Shown: in pieces, positions 1 through 9,735 of the stretch
Position numbering within the stretch: the first letter of the stretch is position 1
Layout: each line of letters starts with the position of its first letter
Assembly (NCBI RefSeq): GCF_003967035.1
Contig: NZ_AP018560.1
Location: forward strand, 1,077,001 to 1,141,000
Reading direction: 5' to 3'
Length of the DNA: 64,000 bases
DNA from: Aerosticca soli
GTDB taxonomy: Bacteria > Pseudomonadota > Gammaproteobacteria > Xanthomonadales > Rhodanobacteraceae
Position numbers and translations under genes: made by a program
Notes under the pieces: model-generated
What the model was told of the DNA's origin: nothing
Database searches by the model: none
The model's input: only the letters and a program-made list of their open reading frames with translations

Positions 1-2
1 CC

Positions 3-476
3 CTGGCTGTTTTGCCGCTGAGTCTCAAGGCCCAGGCGGCGCCCGGACTGCCCGAGGCGGACAAGCAGGCCATCCAGCAGTACACGCTCACCGAGGATGT
101 CTTCAATCGACTCGTCGCGGCCACCAAGGAAGCGCAGGCCGCCGGCATCCATCCGCAACAGGCGGGTGATCCCTCGCAGATCCATTCGCTCGACGATCTG
201 GCCAGGCAGGCCATGAGCAGCGACCCGCGCATCCCGGCACTGATCGCCAAGCACGGCTTCACCCCGCGCGAATTCCTGCTCGCCAACATCGCGCTGATGA
301 ATGCCGGCCTGGTGGTGCAGGCCAAGAGCCAGCCCGAGTTGGCGAAGATGATCGACCAGAGCAAGGTCAATGCGGCCAACGTCGCCTTCTACGAGGCCCA
401 TCAGGCGCAGATCGAGGCGCTGCTGCGTGCCGGTGCGGCCAATGGCGGACCCGAGGCGGGCAACGGCGGCCAGTGA
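3..476 (+). CDS. Exported helical protein of unknown function, 5' end cut by the window edge
   Basis: The reading frame is open from the first bases of the window to a TGA at 474-476, so the start lies upstream. The first visible residues (LAVLPLSLKAQA) look like the end of a signal peptide with cleavage after AQA, giving a mature protein of about 140 residues. The rest is alanine-rich and predicted helical by eye, with no cysteine pair or motif I recognise, and ends in a short Gly/Asn tail. It lies 34 bases before the next gene in the same direction, so the two exported proteins could be co-transcribed. Function unknown; a TTG at 12 is probably not the true start. Confidence 0.6.
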   Translation: MAVLPLSLKAQAAPGLPEADKQAIQQYTLTEDVFNRLVAATKEAQAAGIHPQQAGDPSQIHSLDDLARQAMSSDPRIPALIAKHGFTPREFLLANIALMNAGLVVQAKSQPELAKMIDQSKVNAANVAFYEAHQAQIEALLRAGAANGGPEAGNGGQ

Positions 477-510
477 TGGCGGAGCGCGAGCCGCGCACTG
501 CGGCCCCGGT

Positions 511-2574
511 ATGGCCTTGAAGCGCATGCCGTATCGCGCCGGCGCCGGTCGGCACTGCCGGCACTGGCCACTTGGTGCAGCCGCCCTGCTGCTGTCGTGC
601 CTCGGCGTGGCGCACGCCGAGGTGCATCTGCGCCGCGAAGGACTCAACCTCAACGTCTTCGTCCGACAGGACGCGGTGGCCGCACACCTGGTGCTGCGCG
701 GCGGTTCCGAGCCGCGGCTGATGACCGTTTTCCCGGCCGGCAACAGCGGCGTGGCCGTCTGGTTCGAGCCGGTGCCCCGGGCGTTCGACTGGGCGCTGGC
801 GGCGCCGGTGCAGCCGATCAGCCAGCCGGATGCCCATGGCCGGACGTTGCACGGCGTGCGCTTCCGGGTGCGGGCGAACGTGTCCGCATTGACCTTCCGC
901 CGGGCGGTGCTGTCGAGCGTGCGCGTGTTGCGCGATTACCAGTCGCTTGGCCGCGTGCCGGCCGCGGTCGAGGCGCGACCGGTTGCTGCCGGCAGCGGCC
1001 TGCGCTGGGCCCGCGACCGACTCGACGGCGCGCCCGGTTACTGGCTCGAACTGCAGGTGCTCGAGGGACGCCTGCGTGATGGCCGCATCGTGGCCAGCCC
1101 GGCCGGGGCCATCACCCTCGAGGTGACCGCCGCCAGTGGCGAGCCGCCGTTGACGCCGCTGGCAGGCGCCGAGCTGCTGCAAAGGCCGGTGCAGGATGAC
1201 GAGGCGGCGCGCGCGGCGCTGACATTCCTAAGCTACCGGGAAAAATTCCTGGCCGGTTCCTGGCGCTTCGATACGTATTTCGGCCGCGATACCTTGCTGT
1301 CGGTGCGTCTGCTGCTGCCGGCGCTGGCTCCGGCCGCCGTGGAAACCGGGCTGCGTTCGGTCCTGGAGCGCCTGTCCGCCCAGGGCGAGGTGGCTCACGA
1401 GGAGGACATCGGCGAATTCGCCATCCTCGACCACCGGCGCATCGACGGCAGCCTTTCGGCGGCCCCGGTGTACGACTACAAGATGATCGATACCGATCTC
1501 CTGCTCGCGCCGCTCGCGCAGGCGTGGTGGCTGGACGATGCCCGCGGCCGGTCGCGGGCGGCGGCGTTCCTGGCGGCGCCGCTGGCCGAAGGGAGGGCCG
1601 GCGAGGCCCTGATGCGCAATATCCGTCACGTGCTGCGCGAGGCCGCGCCCTTTGCCCGCGAGCCGAGCTTCGCCCATCTTCTCGCGCTCAAGGCGGGCAT
1701 GGCGGTCGGCCAGTGGCGCGACAGCGAGGATGGCCTGGGCGGCGGGCGCTACCCGTACGATGTCAATGCCGTACTGATGCCGGCCGCCCTGCGGGCGATC
1801 CAGGCACTGGAACGCAGCGGCTTGCTCGCGCCCTATCTCACCGCCGAGGATCGCGCCGCATTCGCCGACCTGCCGCGCCTGATCGCGGTCTGGCAGCAGC
1901 AGGTGCGGCCGCTGTTCCTCGTCGGCTTGACCGATCGTGAGGCGCGGGCCGGCATCATCGCCCATGCCGCCGCCCGCGGCGTCCCTGCCGGGCCCGCCTT
2001 GCACGCCCTTGCCGCTGAAGGGGGCATGCGCTTCTACGCCCTCGCGCTGGATGCGCAAGGGCGGCCGGTGCCGGTCCAGCACAGCGACGTCGGCTTCGCA
2101 CTGCTGTTCGACGATCCGCCGCCGGATGAGCTCATCCTCATCGCCGATACCCTGGTCCGCCCCTTCCCGGCGGGCCTGTTGACGCCCGCAGGCCTGCTGG
2201 TCGCCAACGCGGCGTGGGCGCCGGCGCCGATGGCCGCCCGCTTCGGTCCCGGTGCGTATCACGGTGAAGTGGTGTGGTCCTGGCAGCAGGCGCTGGCCGC
2301 GGCCGGATTCGCCAGTCAGCTCGCGCGGCCGGACCTGCCTGCAGCGATCCGGCATCGCCTGGGGCAGGCGCAGGCGTGTCTGTGGCAGGCCATCCGCGCC
2401 GGCGCAGACATGCGTGGCTCGGAATTGTGGTCCTGGCGATATGGCGATGGGCACTACCGCATCGCGCCGTTCGGCACGGGCGGCACCGATGCGGATGAGG
2501 CCAACGCGGCGCAGCTGTGGAGCACCGTGTACCTGGCCATCGCCCCGCCGTCCGGTGCGCCGGCCTGCCCGTGA
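511..2574 (+). CDS. Exported six-hairpin glycosidase-like protein (glycogen-debranching-type FGRDT motif)
   Basis: ATG at 511 gives 687 residues and a plausible signal peptide (basic start, hydrophobic WPLGAAALLLSCLGV, cleavage after AHA); the frame is open further upstream, but that overlaps the preceding gene. Around residues 248-262 the protein has WRFDTYFGRDTLLS, resembling the FGRDT signature of the C-terminal (alpha/alpha)6 domain of amylo-alpha-1,6-glucosidases. The following several hundred residues are helical with repeated acidic and aromatic patches (EEDIGEF, YDYKMIDTD, WSWRYGDG), as expected of a six-hairpin fold. The first 240 residues look beta-rich. A periplasmic or surface carbohydrate-acting role is inferred; the substrate is unknown and catalytic acids were not assigned. 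Confidence 0.6.
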   Translation: MALKRMPYRAGAGRHCRHWPLGAAALLLSCLGVAHAEVHLRREGLNLNVFVRQDAVAAHLVLRGGSEPRLMTVFPAGNSGVAVWFEPVPRAFDWALAAPVQPISQPDAHGRTLHGVRFRVRANVSALTFRRAVLSSVRVLRDYQSLGRVPAAVEARPVAAGSGLRWARDRLDGAPGYWLELQVLEGRLRDGRIVASPAGAITLEVTAASGEPPLTPLAGAELLQRPVQDDEAARAALTFLSYREKFLAGSWRFDTYFGRDTLLSVRLLLPALAPAAVETGLRSVLERLSAQGEVAHEEDIGEFAILDHRRIDGSLSAAPVYDYKMIDTDLLLAPLAQAWWLDDARGRSRAAAFLAAPLAEGRAGEALMRNIRHVLREAAPFAREPSFAHLLALKAGMAVGQWRDSEDGLGGGRYPYDVNAVLMPAALRAIQALERSGLLAPYLTAEDRAAFADLPRLIAVWQQQVRPLFLVGLTDREARAGIIAHAAARGVPAGPALHALAAEGGMRFYALALDAQGRPVPVQHSDVGFALLFDDPPPDELILIADTLVRPFPAGLLTPAGLLVANAAWAPAPMAARFGPGAYHGEVVWSWQQALAAAGFASQLARPDLPAAIRHRLGQAQACLWQAIRAGADMRGSELWSWRYGDGHYRIAPFGTGGTDADEANAAQLWSTVYLAIAPPSGAPACP

Positions 2575-2589
2575 GTCGTCGGCAGGGCG

Positions 2590-3090
2590 TCAGCCGTAGT
2601 GCACGTCGACGATGGCGAACGTCGCCTTCCCGCCCGGCAGGTCGGCCTCGAACTCGTCGCCCACCCGCTTTCTCAGCACCGCGCGGGCGAGCGGCGAGTC
2701 CACGCTGATCCAGCCCGCACGCGCATCGGTCTCGTCCGGGCCGACGATGCGGTAGCGCCGGCGCTCGCCGTTGGCCAGATGATCGATCTCGATCCAGGCG
2801 CCGAAGAACACCGCATCGCCGTCGGCCGGCACGCCATCGACCACCTTGAGCTTGGGGATGCGTTTGCCGAGATAGCGCACGCGACGGTCGATTTCGGCAA
2901 GCTGCTTCTTGCGGTAGGTGTACTCGGCGTTCTCCGAGCGGTCGCCCTCGGCCGCGGCGGCGGCCAGCGCCCTGACCACTTCCGGCCGTACCGCGTGCCA
3001 TAGATGGTCGAGCTCGGCCTTGAGCTTCTCGAAGCCGGCGCGGGTGATGATCGCGGTGGAGGAGGGCGGAGGCGGGCGCCAGCGGCTCAT
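2590..3090 (-). CDS. greB: Transcription elongation factor GreB
   Basis: Cleavage-stimulating factor that rescues backtracked RNA polymerase by promoting hydrolysis of the extruded transcript 3' end. ATG at 3090 gives 166 residues, near the roughly 158 of E. coli GreB. The N-terminal coiled coil starts at [13 protein letters not shown]; the tip carries GDRSENAEY, and [17 protein letters not shown] is the GreB-type rather than GreA-type sequence. The C-terminal globular domain follows ([23 protein letters not shown]). The frame is open upstream to 3258, but that extension is low-complexity and lacks similarity. It converges with the glycosidase gene (15 bases apart) and diverges from the transglycosylase gene. 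Confidence 0.92.
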   Translation of the reverse strand: MSRWRPPPPSSTAIITRAGFEKLKAELDHLWHAVRPEVVRALAAAAAEGDRSENAEYTYRKKQLAEIDRRVRYLGKRIPKLKVVDGVPADGDAVFFGAWIEIDHLANGERRRYRIVGPDETDARAGWISVDSPLARAVLRKRVGDEFEADLPGGKATFAIVDVHYG

Positions 3091-3229
3091 GGGTCGGCAA
3101 CGGCAGGACAGGCGTGGGGCGCGTATGTTGGCGATCGAGGCGCCTGGCGACAACCGCCTGCGCGGCGGTTGAGTCGGGGCCGGGCGAGGGATTAACTTGA
3201 AAGCGCTTTCCAGGGGTCTGCCAAGAGCC

Positions 3230-4732
3230 ATGATGATGAAGCCCACCTTCGCGCGCACCTCGCCACGCTGGCTGACGGTGATGTTGTCCGGCCTGCTCTC
3301 GGCCTGTGCCGGCGGGGCGACCCGGCATGCCCCGGCTTCCGCCGAGCAGCTCTACGGCCGTCTGGACCAAGCCGGCAAGTCCTACGAGCTCGCCTTGCAG
3401 CAGGCCCGCGAGGGCCATGCGTCCGCGGCCGAAAAGACGCTCGACGCGGCACTCGATGAGCTCAAGGACGCCGCGGCGCGCTGTCCTGCCACCGCCGGCT
3501 GCGACCCGCAGCGGTTCTTCGCGGTGTTCGATCGCCTGCTCCGCCTCAAGGACGGCAGCTTCTTTGCCGGCGACGATGCGGACCTGGTCGGCGGCGGTCC
3601 GGAAGCCGGCCATACCGGCAGCGAGGTGTCGCCGGCGGCGGCCAGCCTGCCACAGGCGCAGCGCAGCGTGACCCTGCTGCGCGGACAGAAGCTTTCCGAG
3701 CTCATCGCCATGAACGGCCCGGTCAAGGCGGCGCTGGAGATGTGGCTCACCCAGTGGCGGCCCAATCTGATGGACGCCTGGGTCAACTACCAGTTCATGC
3801 GCTACCAGATGTGGCCGTCCTACCAGCAGGCGGAGCTTCCCGAGGCGCTGCTGTTCGGCATCCTGGCCAAGGAATCGGGCGGCAAGGTGCATGCGGTCTC
3901 GCGTGCCGGCGCCGCCGGGCCGCTGCAGTTCATGTATGCGACCGGGTTGCGCTTCGGGCTATCCAGCGACGGCGGCTTCGATCAGCGTTTCGATCCGGCG
4001 CTCGCGGCGCGCGCCAATGCCGAATATCTCGACGAGCAGCTCAAGGCCTTCAACAACAACCTGGAGCTGGTGCTGGCCGCCTACAACGGCGGCGAGGGCC
4101 GCATCCGGCGCATGGTCGGCGACGACCCCTCGGTGAGTCTGTACGACCCCAGGATCTACAACCAGCTCTCGCAGGAGACGCGCGAATACGTGCCGGCGGT
4201 CCTGGCGGCGGCGTGGCTGTTCCTGCATCCGGAGAGCTACAACCTGCGCTTCCCGAAGATCGAGGGCGCACCGGGCGAGATCGTGCTCAAGCGTCCCGCT
4301 TCGCTGACCGAGCTCACCGTGTGTCTGGGCTCGGCCGGCGGCATGTACGACGGCTGGTTCCGCACCCTGCGCAACCTCAACCCACGCTTCGATCCGCAGG
4401 CGCAGCAGCCGGCCGGCAGCCGTCTGGCCGTGCCCAAGGAGCTGGAAAAAGCCTATGCCGCGCGCTGTGTCGACGGCCCCTGGCCGATCCTGGCCGCCGA
4501 CCTGCACCAGGCGGTGGTGCCGGCGGTGATCGAGACGCCATCGGCGGGCCGTCCGGGTGCCGCCCGGGTGGCCGCGCGCACGCGCAGCTACACGGTGCGC
4601 CGCGGCGACACGTTGTCGTCCATCGCCCATCGCAGCAGTTGCGCCAGCGTGCAGGATCTGGCCGAACTGAACGGCCTCGGCCGGCAGGCGCTGAAGCCAG
4701 GGCAGGTGCTCAGGCTGCCGGTGTGCCGTTGA
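3230..4732 (+). CDS. mltD: MltD-like membrane-bound lytic murein transglycosylase, lipoprotein with LysM
   Basis: Cleaves the glycan strand of peptidoglycan to give 1,6-anhydro-muropeptides. ATG at 3230 (first of two adjacent ATGs) gives 500 residues with a lipoprotein signal (lipobox LLSAC), so it is probably anchored to the outer membrane. The GH23/SLT domain spans about residues 200-340: [12 protein letters not shown] holds the catalytic Glu, followed by [10 protein letters not shown] and the [11 protein letters not shown] motif. One LysM domain ([13 protein letters not shown]) closes the C terminus at about 453-500; E. coli MltD has more LysM copies. The TTG at 3197 is in frame but would put residues before the signal peptide. 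Its last 23 bases overlap the 3' end of psd on the other strand. Confidence 0.85.
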   Translation: MMMKPTFARTSPRWLTVMLSGLLSACAGGATRHAPASAEQLYGRLDQAGKSYELALQQAREGHASAAEKTLDAALDELKDAAARCPATAGCDPQRFFAVFDRLLRLKDGSFFAGDDADLVGGGPEAGHTGSEVSPAAASLPQAQRSVTLLRGQKLSELIAMNGPVKAALEMWLTQWRPNLMDAWVNYQFMRYQMWPSYQQAELPEALLFGILAKESGGKVHAVSRAGAAGPLQFMYATGLRFGLSSDGGFDQRFDPALAARANAEYLDEQLKAFNNNLELVLAAYNGGEGRIRRMVGDDPSVSLYDPRIYNQLSQETREYVPAVLAAAWLFLHPESYNLRFPKIEGAPGEIVLKRPASLTELTVCLGSAGGMYDGWFRTLRNLNPRFDPQAQQPAGSRLAVPKELEKAYAARCVDGPWPILAADLHQAVVPAVIETPSAGRPGAARVAARTRSYTVRRGDTLSSIAHRSSCASVQDLAELNGLGRQALKPGQVLRLPVCR

Positions 4733-5591
4733 GCTTGCCTGCCGGCGCGGGCGCAAGGCAGCGTCCCAGCCGGTTGCCGACCAGGATCTCTTGCTCGGGC
4801 GACAGCGCATCCAGCGCGACCCTGCCTTCGGGCAGCAGCACGATCACGGTCGAGCCCATGTTGAAGCGCCCCAGCTCGGCGAAGCGTTCGAGGCGGATCT
4901 CGCGATCGCGGAAACCGCGCCGCAGGATGCGGCTGGCATAGGGCGGGATGACCTGGCCATCCCAGACGGTGCTCACCGAGGACACCAGCAGCGCGCCGAC
5001 CAGCACCACCGCGAACGGACCGTATTCGCCCTCGAAATGGCAGACCAGCCGTTCGTTGCGGGCGAAGAGGCGCGGGATGCCCTCCACCGCGAACGGCGCG
5101 ACGCTGAAGAGGCGGCCGGGGACGTGCACGGTCTCGCGCAGGATGCCGGTGAGCGGCATGTGCACGCGGTGGTAGTCGCGCGGCGACAGATACACGGTGA
5201 CGAAATGGCCGTCGCGGTAGGGCGCGGCCGCGGCCTCGTCGGCCAGGAGTTCGGCGGCGGTGTAGGTCTGTCCCTTGGCCTGCAGGATGCGACCGGCCTC
5301 GATGCGTCCGGCCTGGCTGATGCGGCCATCGGCAGGGCTGAGCAGTGCGAGCGGATCGAGGTCGGGGCGGCGCGCGTCCGCGCGCAGTGCGCGGGTGAAG
5401 AACGCGTTGAAGTGCGGATAGGCGCGCGGATCCGGTTGCACTGCCTGGCGCATGTCGATGCGGTAGCGGCGGATCACCAGAGCGATCAGCGCATCCTTCC
5501 ACGGCCGCCAGGTCCAGCGCGTCGCCCAGTAGACCAGCCGCGACAGGGCGCGGTGCGGCAGCAGATATTGCAGGAGGAGATCGAGGCGCAT
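4710..5591 (-). CDS. psd: Phosphatidylserine decarboxylase
   Basis: Converts phosphatidylserine to phosphatidylethanolamine at the inner membrane, completing the route whose previous step is the product of pssA at 53652. The 293-residue proenzyme has the family features: LSPADGRI near residue 100, RDYHRVHMP, and near the C terminus [14 protein letters not shown], where self-cleavage before the Ser of the (L/M)GST motif makes the pyruvoyl group. Here the first motif residue is Met, not Leu. ATG at 5591 is chosen over an adjacent in-frame GTG at 5594. It converges on the transglycosylase gene with overlapping coding ends and diverges from prmB; a TATACT at about 5630 may be a -10 for prmB. Confidence 0.93.
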   Translation of the reverse strand: MRLDLLLQYLLPHRALSRLVYWATRWTWRPWKDALIALVIRRYRIDMRQAVQPDPRAYPHFNAFFTRALRADARRPDLDPLALLSPADGRISQAGRIEAGRILQAKGQTYTAAELLADEAAAAPYRDGHFVTVYLSPRDYHRVHMPLTGILRETVHVPGRLFSVAPFAVEGIPRLFARNERLVCHFEGEYGPFAVVLVGALLVSSVSTVWDGQVIPPYASRILRRGFRDREIRLERFAELGRFNMGSTVIVLLPEGRVALDALSPEQEILVGNRLGRCLAPAPAGKLNGTPAA

Positions 5592-5662
5592 CACGCCAGT
5601 ATATCGGCCGGCTGCGTGACGCCGGCGGCTATACTCGCCGCCCTGCGCCGACGAGAGCCGCC

Positions 5663-6583
5663 GTGACCGCCGAACTTGCCACGCTGATCGACTTCATCCG
5701 TTACGCCGCCAGCCGGTTCGCCGCGGCCGGCCTCAGTTTTGGCCACAGCCACGACAATCCGCTCGACGAGGCGGTGCATCTGGTGCTGGCCAGCCTGCAT
5801 CTGCCGCCCGATCTGCCGCCCGCCTACGCCGCCGGCCGGCTCACCGCGGAGGAACGCGAGCGCGTGCTCGGCCTGATCGAGCGGCGCATCGCCGAGCGCG
5901 TGCCGACGGCTTACCTGGTCGGCGAGGCCTGGTTCGCCGGGCTCAAGTTCAAGAGCGATCCGCGCGCGCTGGTGCCGCGCTCGCCGATCGCCGAGCTGAT
6001 CGAGAGCGGTTTTTCGCCGTGGCTGGACGATCGCCGCGTCGAGCGGGCCCTGGACCTTTGCACCGGCTCGGGCTGCATCGGTATCGCGATGGCGGTGCAT
6101 CAGCCTGATTGGCGGGTGGACATCGCCGACATCAGCGCCGAGGCGCTGGCGCTGGCACGCGAGAACATCGCCTTCCAGCACGTCGAGGACCGCGTCGAGG
6201 CGATCCAGTCCGATCTCTTTACCGGATTGGACGGGCGTCGCTACGACCTCATCGTCTCCAACCCGCCCTACGTCACCGAGGACGAGTACGCCGCGCTGCC
6301 GGGCGAGTACGCGCACGAGCCTCGGCTCGGCCTCACTGCCGGCGCGGACGGCCTGGACATCTGCCTGCGCATCCTCGCCGAGGCGCCGGCATACCTGACG
6401 GAGGACGGGCTGCTGATCGTCGAGGTCGGCGAGAGCGAACGCGCGCTCGGCGCCCTCCTGCCCGAGGTGCCGTTCGTGTGGATCGAGTTCAAGGTCGGGC
6501 CGATGGGCGTGTTCGCGATCGAGCGGCGCGACCTCGTCGAGCATGCGCCGGCGATACGCGCGGCGCTCGCCACGCGCCGCTGA
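5663..6583 (+). CDS. prmB: Ribosomal protein uL3 glutamine N5-methyltransferase PrmB
   Basis: SAM-dependent methylation of a glutamine side chain of ribosomal protein L3. The 306-residue product begins at a GTG. The N-terminal helical substrate domain is followed by a Rossmann methyltransferase: [15 protein letters not shown] is motif I (about residues 131-145) and [12 protein letters not shown] carries the NPPY that binds the target glutamine amide (about residue 198). [17 protein letters not shown] separates PrmB/PrmC from other methyltransferases. PrmB rather than PrmC is called because of the N-terminal sequence and the following aroC. It heads a run of closely spaced + strand genes (GNAT, aroC, asd). 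Confidence 0.9.
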   Translation: MTAELATLIDFIRYAASRFAAAGLSFGHSHDNPLDEAVHLVLASLHLPPDLPPAYAAGRLTAEERERVLGLIERRIAERVPTAYLVGEAWFAGLKFKSDPRALVPRSPIAELIESGFSPWLDDRRVERALDLCTGSGCIGIAMAVHQPDWRVDIADISAEALALARENIAFQHVEDRVEAIQSDLFTGLDGRRYDLIVSNPPYVTEDEYAALPGEYAHEPRLGLTAGADGLDICLRILAEAPAYLTEDGLLIVEVGESERALGALLPEVPFVWIEFKVGPMGVFAIERRDLVEHAPAIRAALATRR

Positions 6584-6598
6584 GCCGGTCCCGGCGCG

Positions 6599-7156
6599 AT
6601 GGAACTGCACACGTCGCGGCTGCGTATCGATGCCCTGCACGACGGCGATGTAGCGGCGCTGTTCGCCTACCGCGGCGATGCCGAAGTGGCGCGCTATCAG
6701 GGCTGGCGCCCGCAAAGCCTCGCGGAGGCTGCGGCCTTCATCGAACGGCAACGCGACGTCGTCTCCGGTATCGGCGGAGGCTGGCGGCCATTCGCGTTGC
6801 GTCTGCGCGACGGTGGCACCCTGGTCGGCGACCTTGGCCTGCATGTCGTCGACGACGCCACGGTCGAGCTCGGCATCACGCTGGCGCCCACATGGCAGGG
6901 TCAGGGGCTCGCCGGCGAGGCCATGCGCGCCATGCTGGCGCTGGCCTTCGAGGGCATGGGCATGCATCGCGCGATCGCTTCGGTCGATCCGCGCAATGTC
7001 CCCTGCGTGCGCATGCTCGAGCGCGTCGGCCTGCGCAAGGAGGCGCATTTTCGCGAAAGCCTGCGCTGGGGCGATGGCTGGGCCGACGATGCGATCTATG
7101 CGATGCTCGCGCGGGAGTGGGCATCGCATCGCGCGGCGGCGTACGATCGCGGTTAA
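6599..7156 (+). CDS. GNAT family N-acetyltransferase (RimJ/RimL type)
   Basis: Predicted acetyl-CoA-dependent acetyltransferase of 185 residues. It starts with the RimJ/RimL pattern ([19 protein letters not shown]) and has the acetyl-CoA binding loop as [15 protein letters not shown] at about residues 96-110, then the usual [29 protein letters not shown]. Substrate cannot be told from sequence; this subfamily includes protein N-terminal acetylases and antibiotic or small-molecule acetylases. It lies 15 bases after prmB and 31 before aroC, so it is probably in the same transcript. Confidence 0.8.
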   Translation: MELHTSRLRIDALHDGDVAALFAYRGDAEVARYQGWRPQSLAEAAAFIERQRDVVSGIGGGWRPFALRLRDGGTLVGDLGLHVVDDATVELGITLAPTWQGQGLAGEAMRAMLALAFEGMGMHRAIASVDPRNVPCVRMLERVGLRKEAHFRESLRWGDGWADDAIYAMLAREWASHRAAAYDRG

Positions 7157-7187
7157 GCTTCAGCGCTTCCCCGGCGAGCGCGTTTCC

Positions 7188-8276
7188 GTGTCCAGCAATT
7201 CCTTCGGCAAACTCTTCACCGTCACCACTTTCGGCGAAAGCCACGGTCCGGCGATCGGCGGCGTGGTCGACGGCTGCCCGCCCGGCCTGCCGCTGGAGCC
7301 GGCGATGTTCCTGCACGACCTCGAACGGCGCGCCACCGGCCGCAGCCGGCACACCTCGCAGCGGCATGAGGCGGACGAGGTGGAGATCCTCTCGGGCGTG
7401 TACGAGGGCCGCACCACCGGCACGCCGATCGCGCTTCTGATCCGCAACACCGACGCGCGCAGCAAGGACTACGCGGCCATCGCGCAGACCTTCCGCCCCG
7501 GCCACGCCGATTACACCTACTGGCACAAATACGGCATCCGCGATCCGCGCGGCGGCGGCCGCGCCTCGGCGCGAGAGACCACCGTGCGGGTGGCCGCCGG
7601 GGTGATCGCCAAGGCCTGGCTCGCCCGGCGTCACGGCGTGCGCGTGCGCGGCTATCTCGCCCAGCTGGGCGAGTTGGTGCCGAAAGGTTTCGACTGGGAA
7701 GCCGTGGAGCAGAACCCGTTCTTCTGGCCGCATGCCGCGCAGGTGCCGGAACTGGAACGCTACATGGACGCGTTGCGCAAGTCGGGCGATTCGGTCGGCG
7801 CACGCGTCAACGTGGTGGCCGAGGGCGTGCCGCCGGGCTGGGGCGAGCCCGTCTACGGCAAGCTCGACGCCGAGCTCGCCGCGGCGCTGATGTCCATCAA
7901 CGCGGTCAAGGGCGTGGAGATCGGCGACGGTTTCGCGGCGGTGGGTCAGCGCGGCAGCGAGCATCGCGACGAATTGCAAATGGACGGCTTTACGTCCAAT
8001 CACGCAGGTGGCATCCTGGGCGGCATCAGTACCGGTCAACCCATTCTGGCCTCCGCCGCCTTCAAGCCCACTTCCAGCATCCTCATTCCGGGTCGCAGCG
8101 TGGACATGGAAGGGCATGCCGTGGACGTGGTCACCAAGGGGCGGCATGACCCCTGCGTGGGCATCCGTGCCACGCCGATCGTCGAGGCGATGGTGGCACT
8201 GGTGCTGATGGATCAGGCCCTGCGTCACCGCGCCCAGTGCGCCGACGTGGGCGACATGGCGCCGCGCATCGCCTAA
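7188..8276 (+). CDS. aroC: Chorismate synthase
   Basis: Last common step of aromatic amino acid synthesis: 5-enolpyruvylshikimate-3-phosphate to chorismate, using reduced FMN. The GTG at 7188 gives 362 residues, the usual length, and begins [19 protein letters not shown] as in the family. Further signatures are [18 protein letters not shown] and the C-terminal [18 protein letters not shown]. The frame is open far upstream, but only through antisense-like sequence overlapping the GNAT gene. The start of the next gene is 40 bases away. Confidence 0.95.
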   Translation: MSSNSFGKLFTVTTFGESHGPAIGGVVDGCPPGLPLEPAMFLHDLERRATGRSRHTSQRHEADEVEILSGVYEGRTTGTPIALLIRNTDARSKDYAAIAQTFRPGHADYTYWHKYGIRDPRGGGRASARETTVRVAAGVIAKAWLARRHGVRVRGYLAQLGELVPKGFDWEAVEQNPFFWPHAAQVPELERYMDALRKSGDSVGARVNVVAEGVPPGWGEPVYGKLDAELAAALMSINAVKGVEIGDGFAAVGQRGSEHRDELQMDGFTSNHAGGILGGISTGQPILASAAFKPTSSILIPGRSVDMEGHAVDVVTKGRHDPCVGIRATPIVEAMVALVLMDQALRHRAQCADVGDMAPRIA

Positions 8277-8316
8277 CGGCGCGGCCTCTTCAACGCGACG
8301 TTTGCGGACTTTCACG

Positions 8317-9345
8317 ATGAGCCTCAAAAGCAGTTATCGGGTGGCGATGGTCGGCGCCACCGGCGCGGTCGGCGAGACCCTGCTCGGCATCCTGGCCGAG
8401 CGCGACTTTCCGGTCGGCGAGCTGATTCCGCTGGCCAGCGAACGCTCCGCCGGCGGCAAGGTGCATTTCGCCGGCAAGGAACTCACCGTGCGCAACCTCG
8501 CCGATTTCGACTTCGCCGGCGTGGACATCGCGTTCTTCTCCGCCGGTGGCGCGGTCAGCCGCGAGCATGCGCCGCGGGCGGCGGCCGCCGGCGCGGTGGT
8601 GATCGACAACACCTCCGAGTTCCGCTACCAGGACGACATCCCGCTGGTGGTGAGCGAGGTCAACCCGCATGCCATCGCGCAATACGAAAACCGCGGCATC
8701 ATCGCCAATCCGAACTGCTCGACCATGCAGATGCTGGTCGCGCTGGCGCCGATCCATCGCGCGGTGGGCATCGAGCGCATCAACGTGGCGACCTACCAGT
8801 CGGTGTCCGGCGCCGGCCGCTCCGGCATGGAAGAGCTCGGCCGGCAGACCGCGGCGCTGCTCAACTTCCAGGATGTCGAGGTGAGCAAGTTCCCCAGGCA
8901 GATCGCCTTCAACGTCATCCCGCACATCGACGAATTCCAGCCCAACGGCTATACCAAGGAAGAGATGAAGATGGTCTGGGAGACGCGCAAGATCCTGGAG
9001 GACGAGTCGATCCAGGTGAACCCGACGGCGGTGCGCGTGCCGGTGTTCTACGGTCATGCCGAGGCGGTGCACATCGAGACCCGCGACAAGCTCACCGCCG
9101 AGCAGGCGCGTGCGCTGCTGGAGGAGGCCGAAGGCGTGGTGGTGATCGACGAGCGCCGTGCCGGCGGCTATCCGACGCCGGTCGGTGACGCGGCCGGCAA
9201 GGATCCGGTCTACGTCGGCCGCATCCGCGAGGACATCTCGCACGATCGCGGTCTGGACCTGTGGATCGTCGCCGACAACATCCGCAAGGGCGCGGCACTC
9301 AATGCGGTGCAGATCGCCGAGCTCCTGATCCGGGATTACCGCTGA
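8317..9345 (+). CDS. asd: Aspartate-semialdehyde dehydrogenase
   Basis: NADPH-dependent reduction of aspartyl phosphate to aspartate semialdehyde, the branch point to lysine/diaminopimelate, methionine and threonine. ATG at 8317 gives 342 residues; the in-frame TTG at 8302 is less likely. The nucleotide-binding GATGAVGE is at about residues 11-18 and the catalytic cysteine sits in NPNCSTMQM at about residue 134. IPHIDEFQPNGYTKEEMK and PVFYGHAEAVHIE are typical of this family branch. It immediately precedes a small coiled-coil gene with a 1-base TGATG overlap, then fimV. Confidence 0.95.
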   Translation: MSLKSSYRVAMVGATGAVGETLLGILAERDFPVGELIPLASERSAGGKVHFAGKELTVRNLADFDFAGVDIAFFSAGGAVSREHAPRAAAAGAVVIDNTSEFRYQDDIPLVVSEVNPHAIAQYENRGIIANPNCSTMQMLVALAPIHRAVGIERINVATYQSVSGAGRSGMEELGRQTAALLNFQDVEVSKFPRQIAFNVIPHIDEFQPNGYTKEEMKMVWETRKILEDESIQVNPTAVRVPVFYGHAEAVHIETRDKLTAEQARALLEEAEGVVVIDERRAGGYPTPVGDAAGKDPVYVGRIREDISHDRGLDLWIVADNIRKGAALNAVQIAELLIRDYR

Positions 9346-9599
9346 TGCGTGGCGCGTGCGCGTTCTGCTTGCTGCTCGGCGCGGCCGCCGCCGTTTTCGC
9401 CGCCGATCGACCGGATGCGCAGGCCGCCGCCGGACAGGCGGCCGGCCGGTCCGCGGCGCAGGTGGCGGCGCTCGAGCACCGCGTGGCACAGGAAGAGGCC
9501 CGCAGCCGCGAGGCGCAACGGCGGTTGGCCGAACAGGATGCGCGGATCGCCGAGTTGAAGCGCCGGCTCGACGCCGCCGCCAAGACGCCGCAGAAATAA
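9345..9599 (+). CDS. Small exported coiled-coil protein, unknown function
   Basis: ATG at 9345 overlaps the asd stop by one base (TGATG), suggesting translational coupling. The 84-residue product has a short signal peptide (ACAFCLLLGAAAAVFA) and a mature part that is nearly all heptad-like charged helix from about residue 35 to 80 (ALEHRVAQEEARSREAQRR and the following ELKRRLDAA). No domain is recognised. Its position between asd and fimV and its coiled coil, also a feature of FimV, make a periplasmic scaffold role at the cell envelope conceivable, but this is speculation. Confidence 0.55.
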   Translation: MRGACAFCLLLGAAAAVFAADRPDAQAAAGQAAGRSAAQVAALEHRVAQEEARSREAQRRLAEQDARIAELKRRLDAAAKTPQK

Positions 9600-9735
9600 A
9601 CGTTCGGGCAGGGTGACCCGGCGTACCACCTTCGCTATTGTTGCGTGGCATCGATATGCCTAAAGTGGCGCACGCCACGCGATGCGCCTTGACCGGCGCG
9701 CGCACAATAAAAACCGCAAGGCCAGGGGTGGGGAA

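Noticed and set aside
2138..3892. A 584-codon open frame on the minus strand spanning greB and two + strand genes
   Set aside because: Its composition is typical of shadow frames and it crosses three well-supported genes.
9640..9735. Inverted repeats (GCGTGGC...GCCACGC, GGCAT...ATGCC) before fimV as a regulatory RNA
   Set aside because: Short, G+C-biased arms with no relation to the ribosome binding site; likely by chance.
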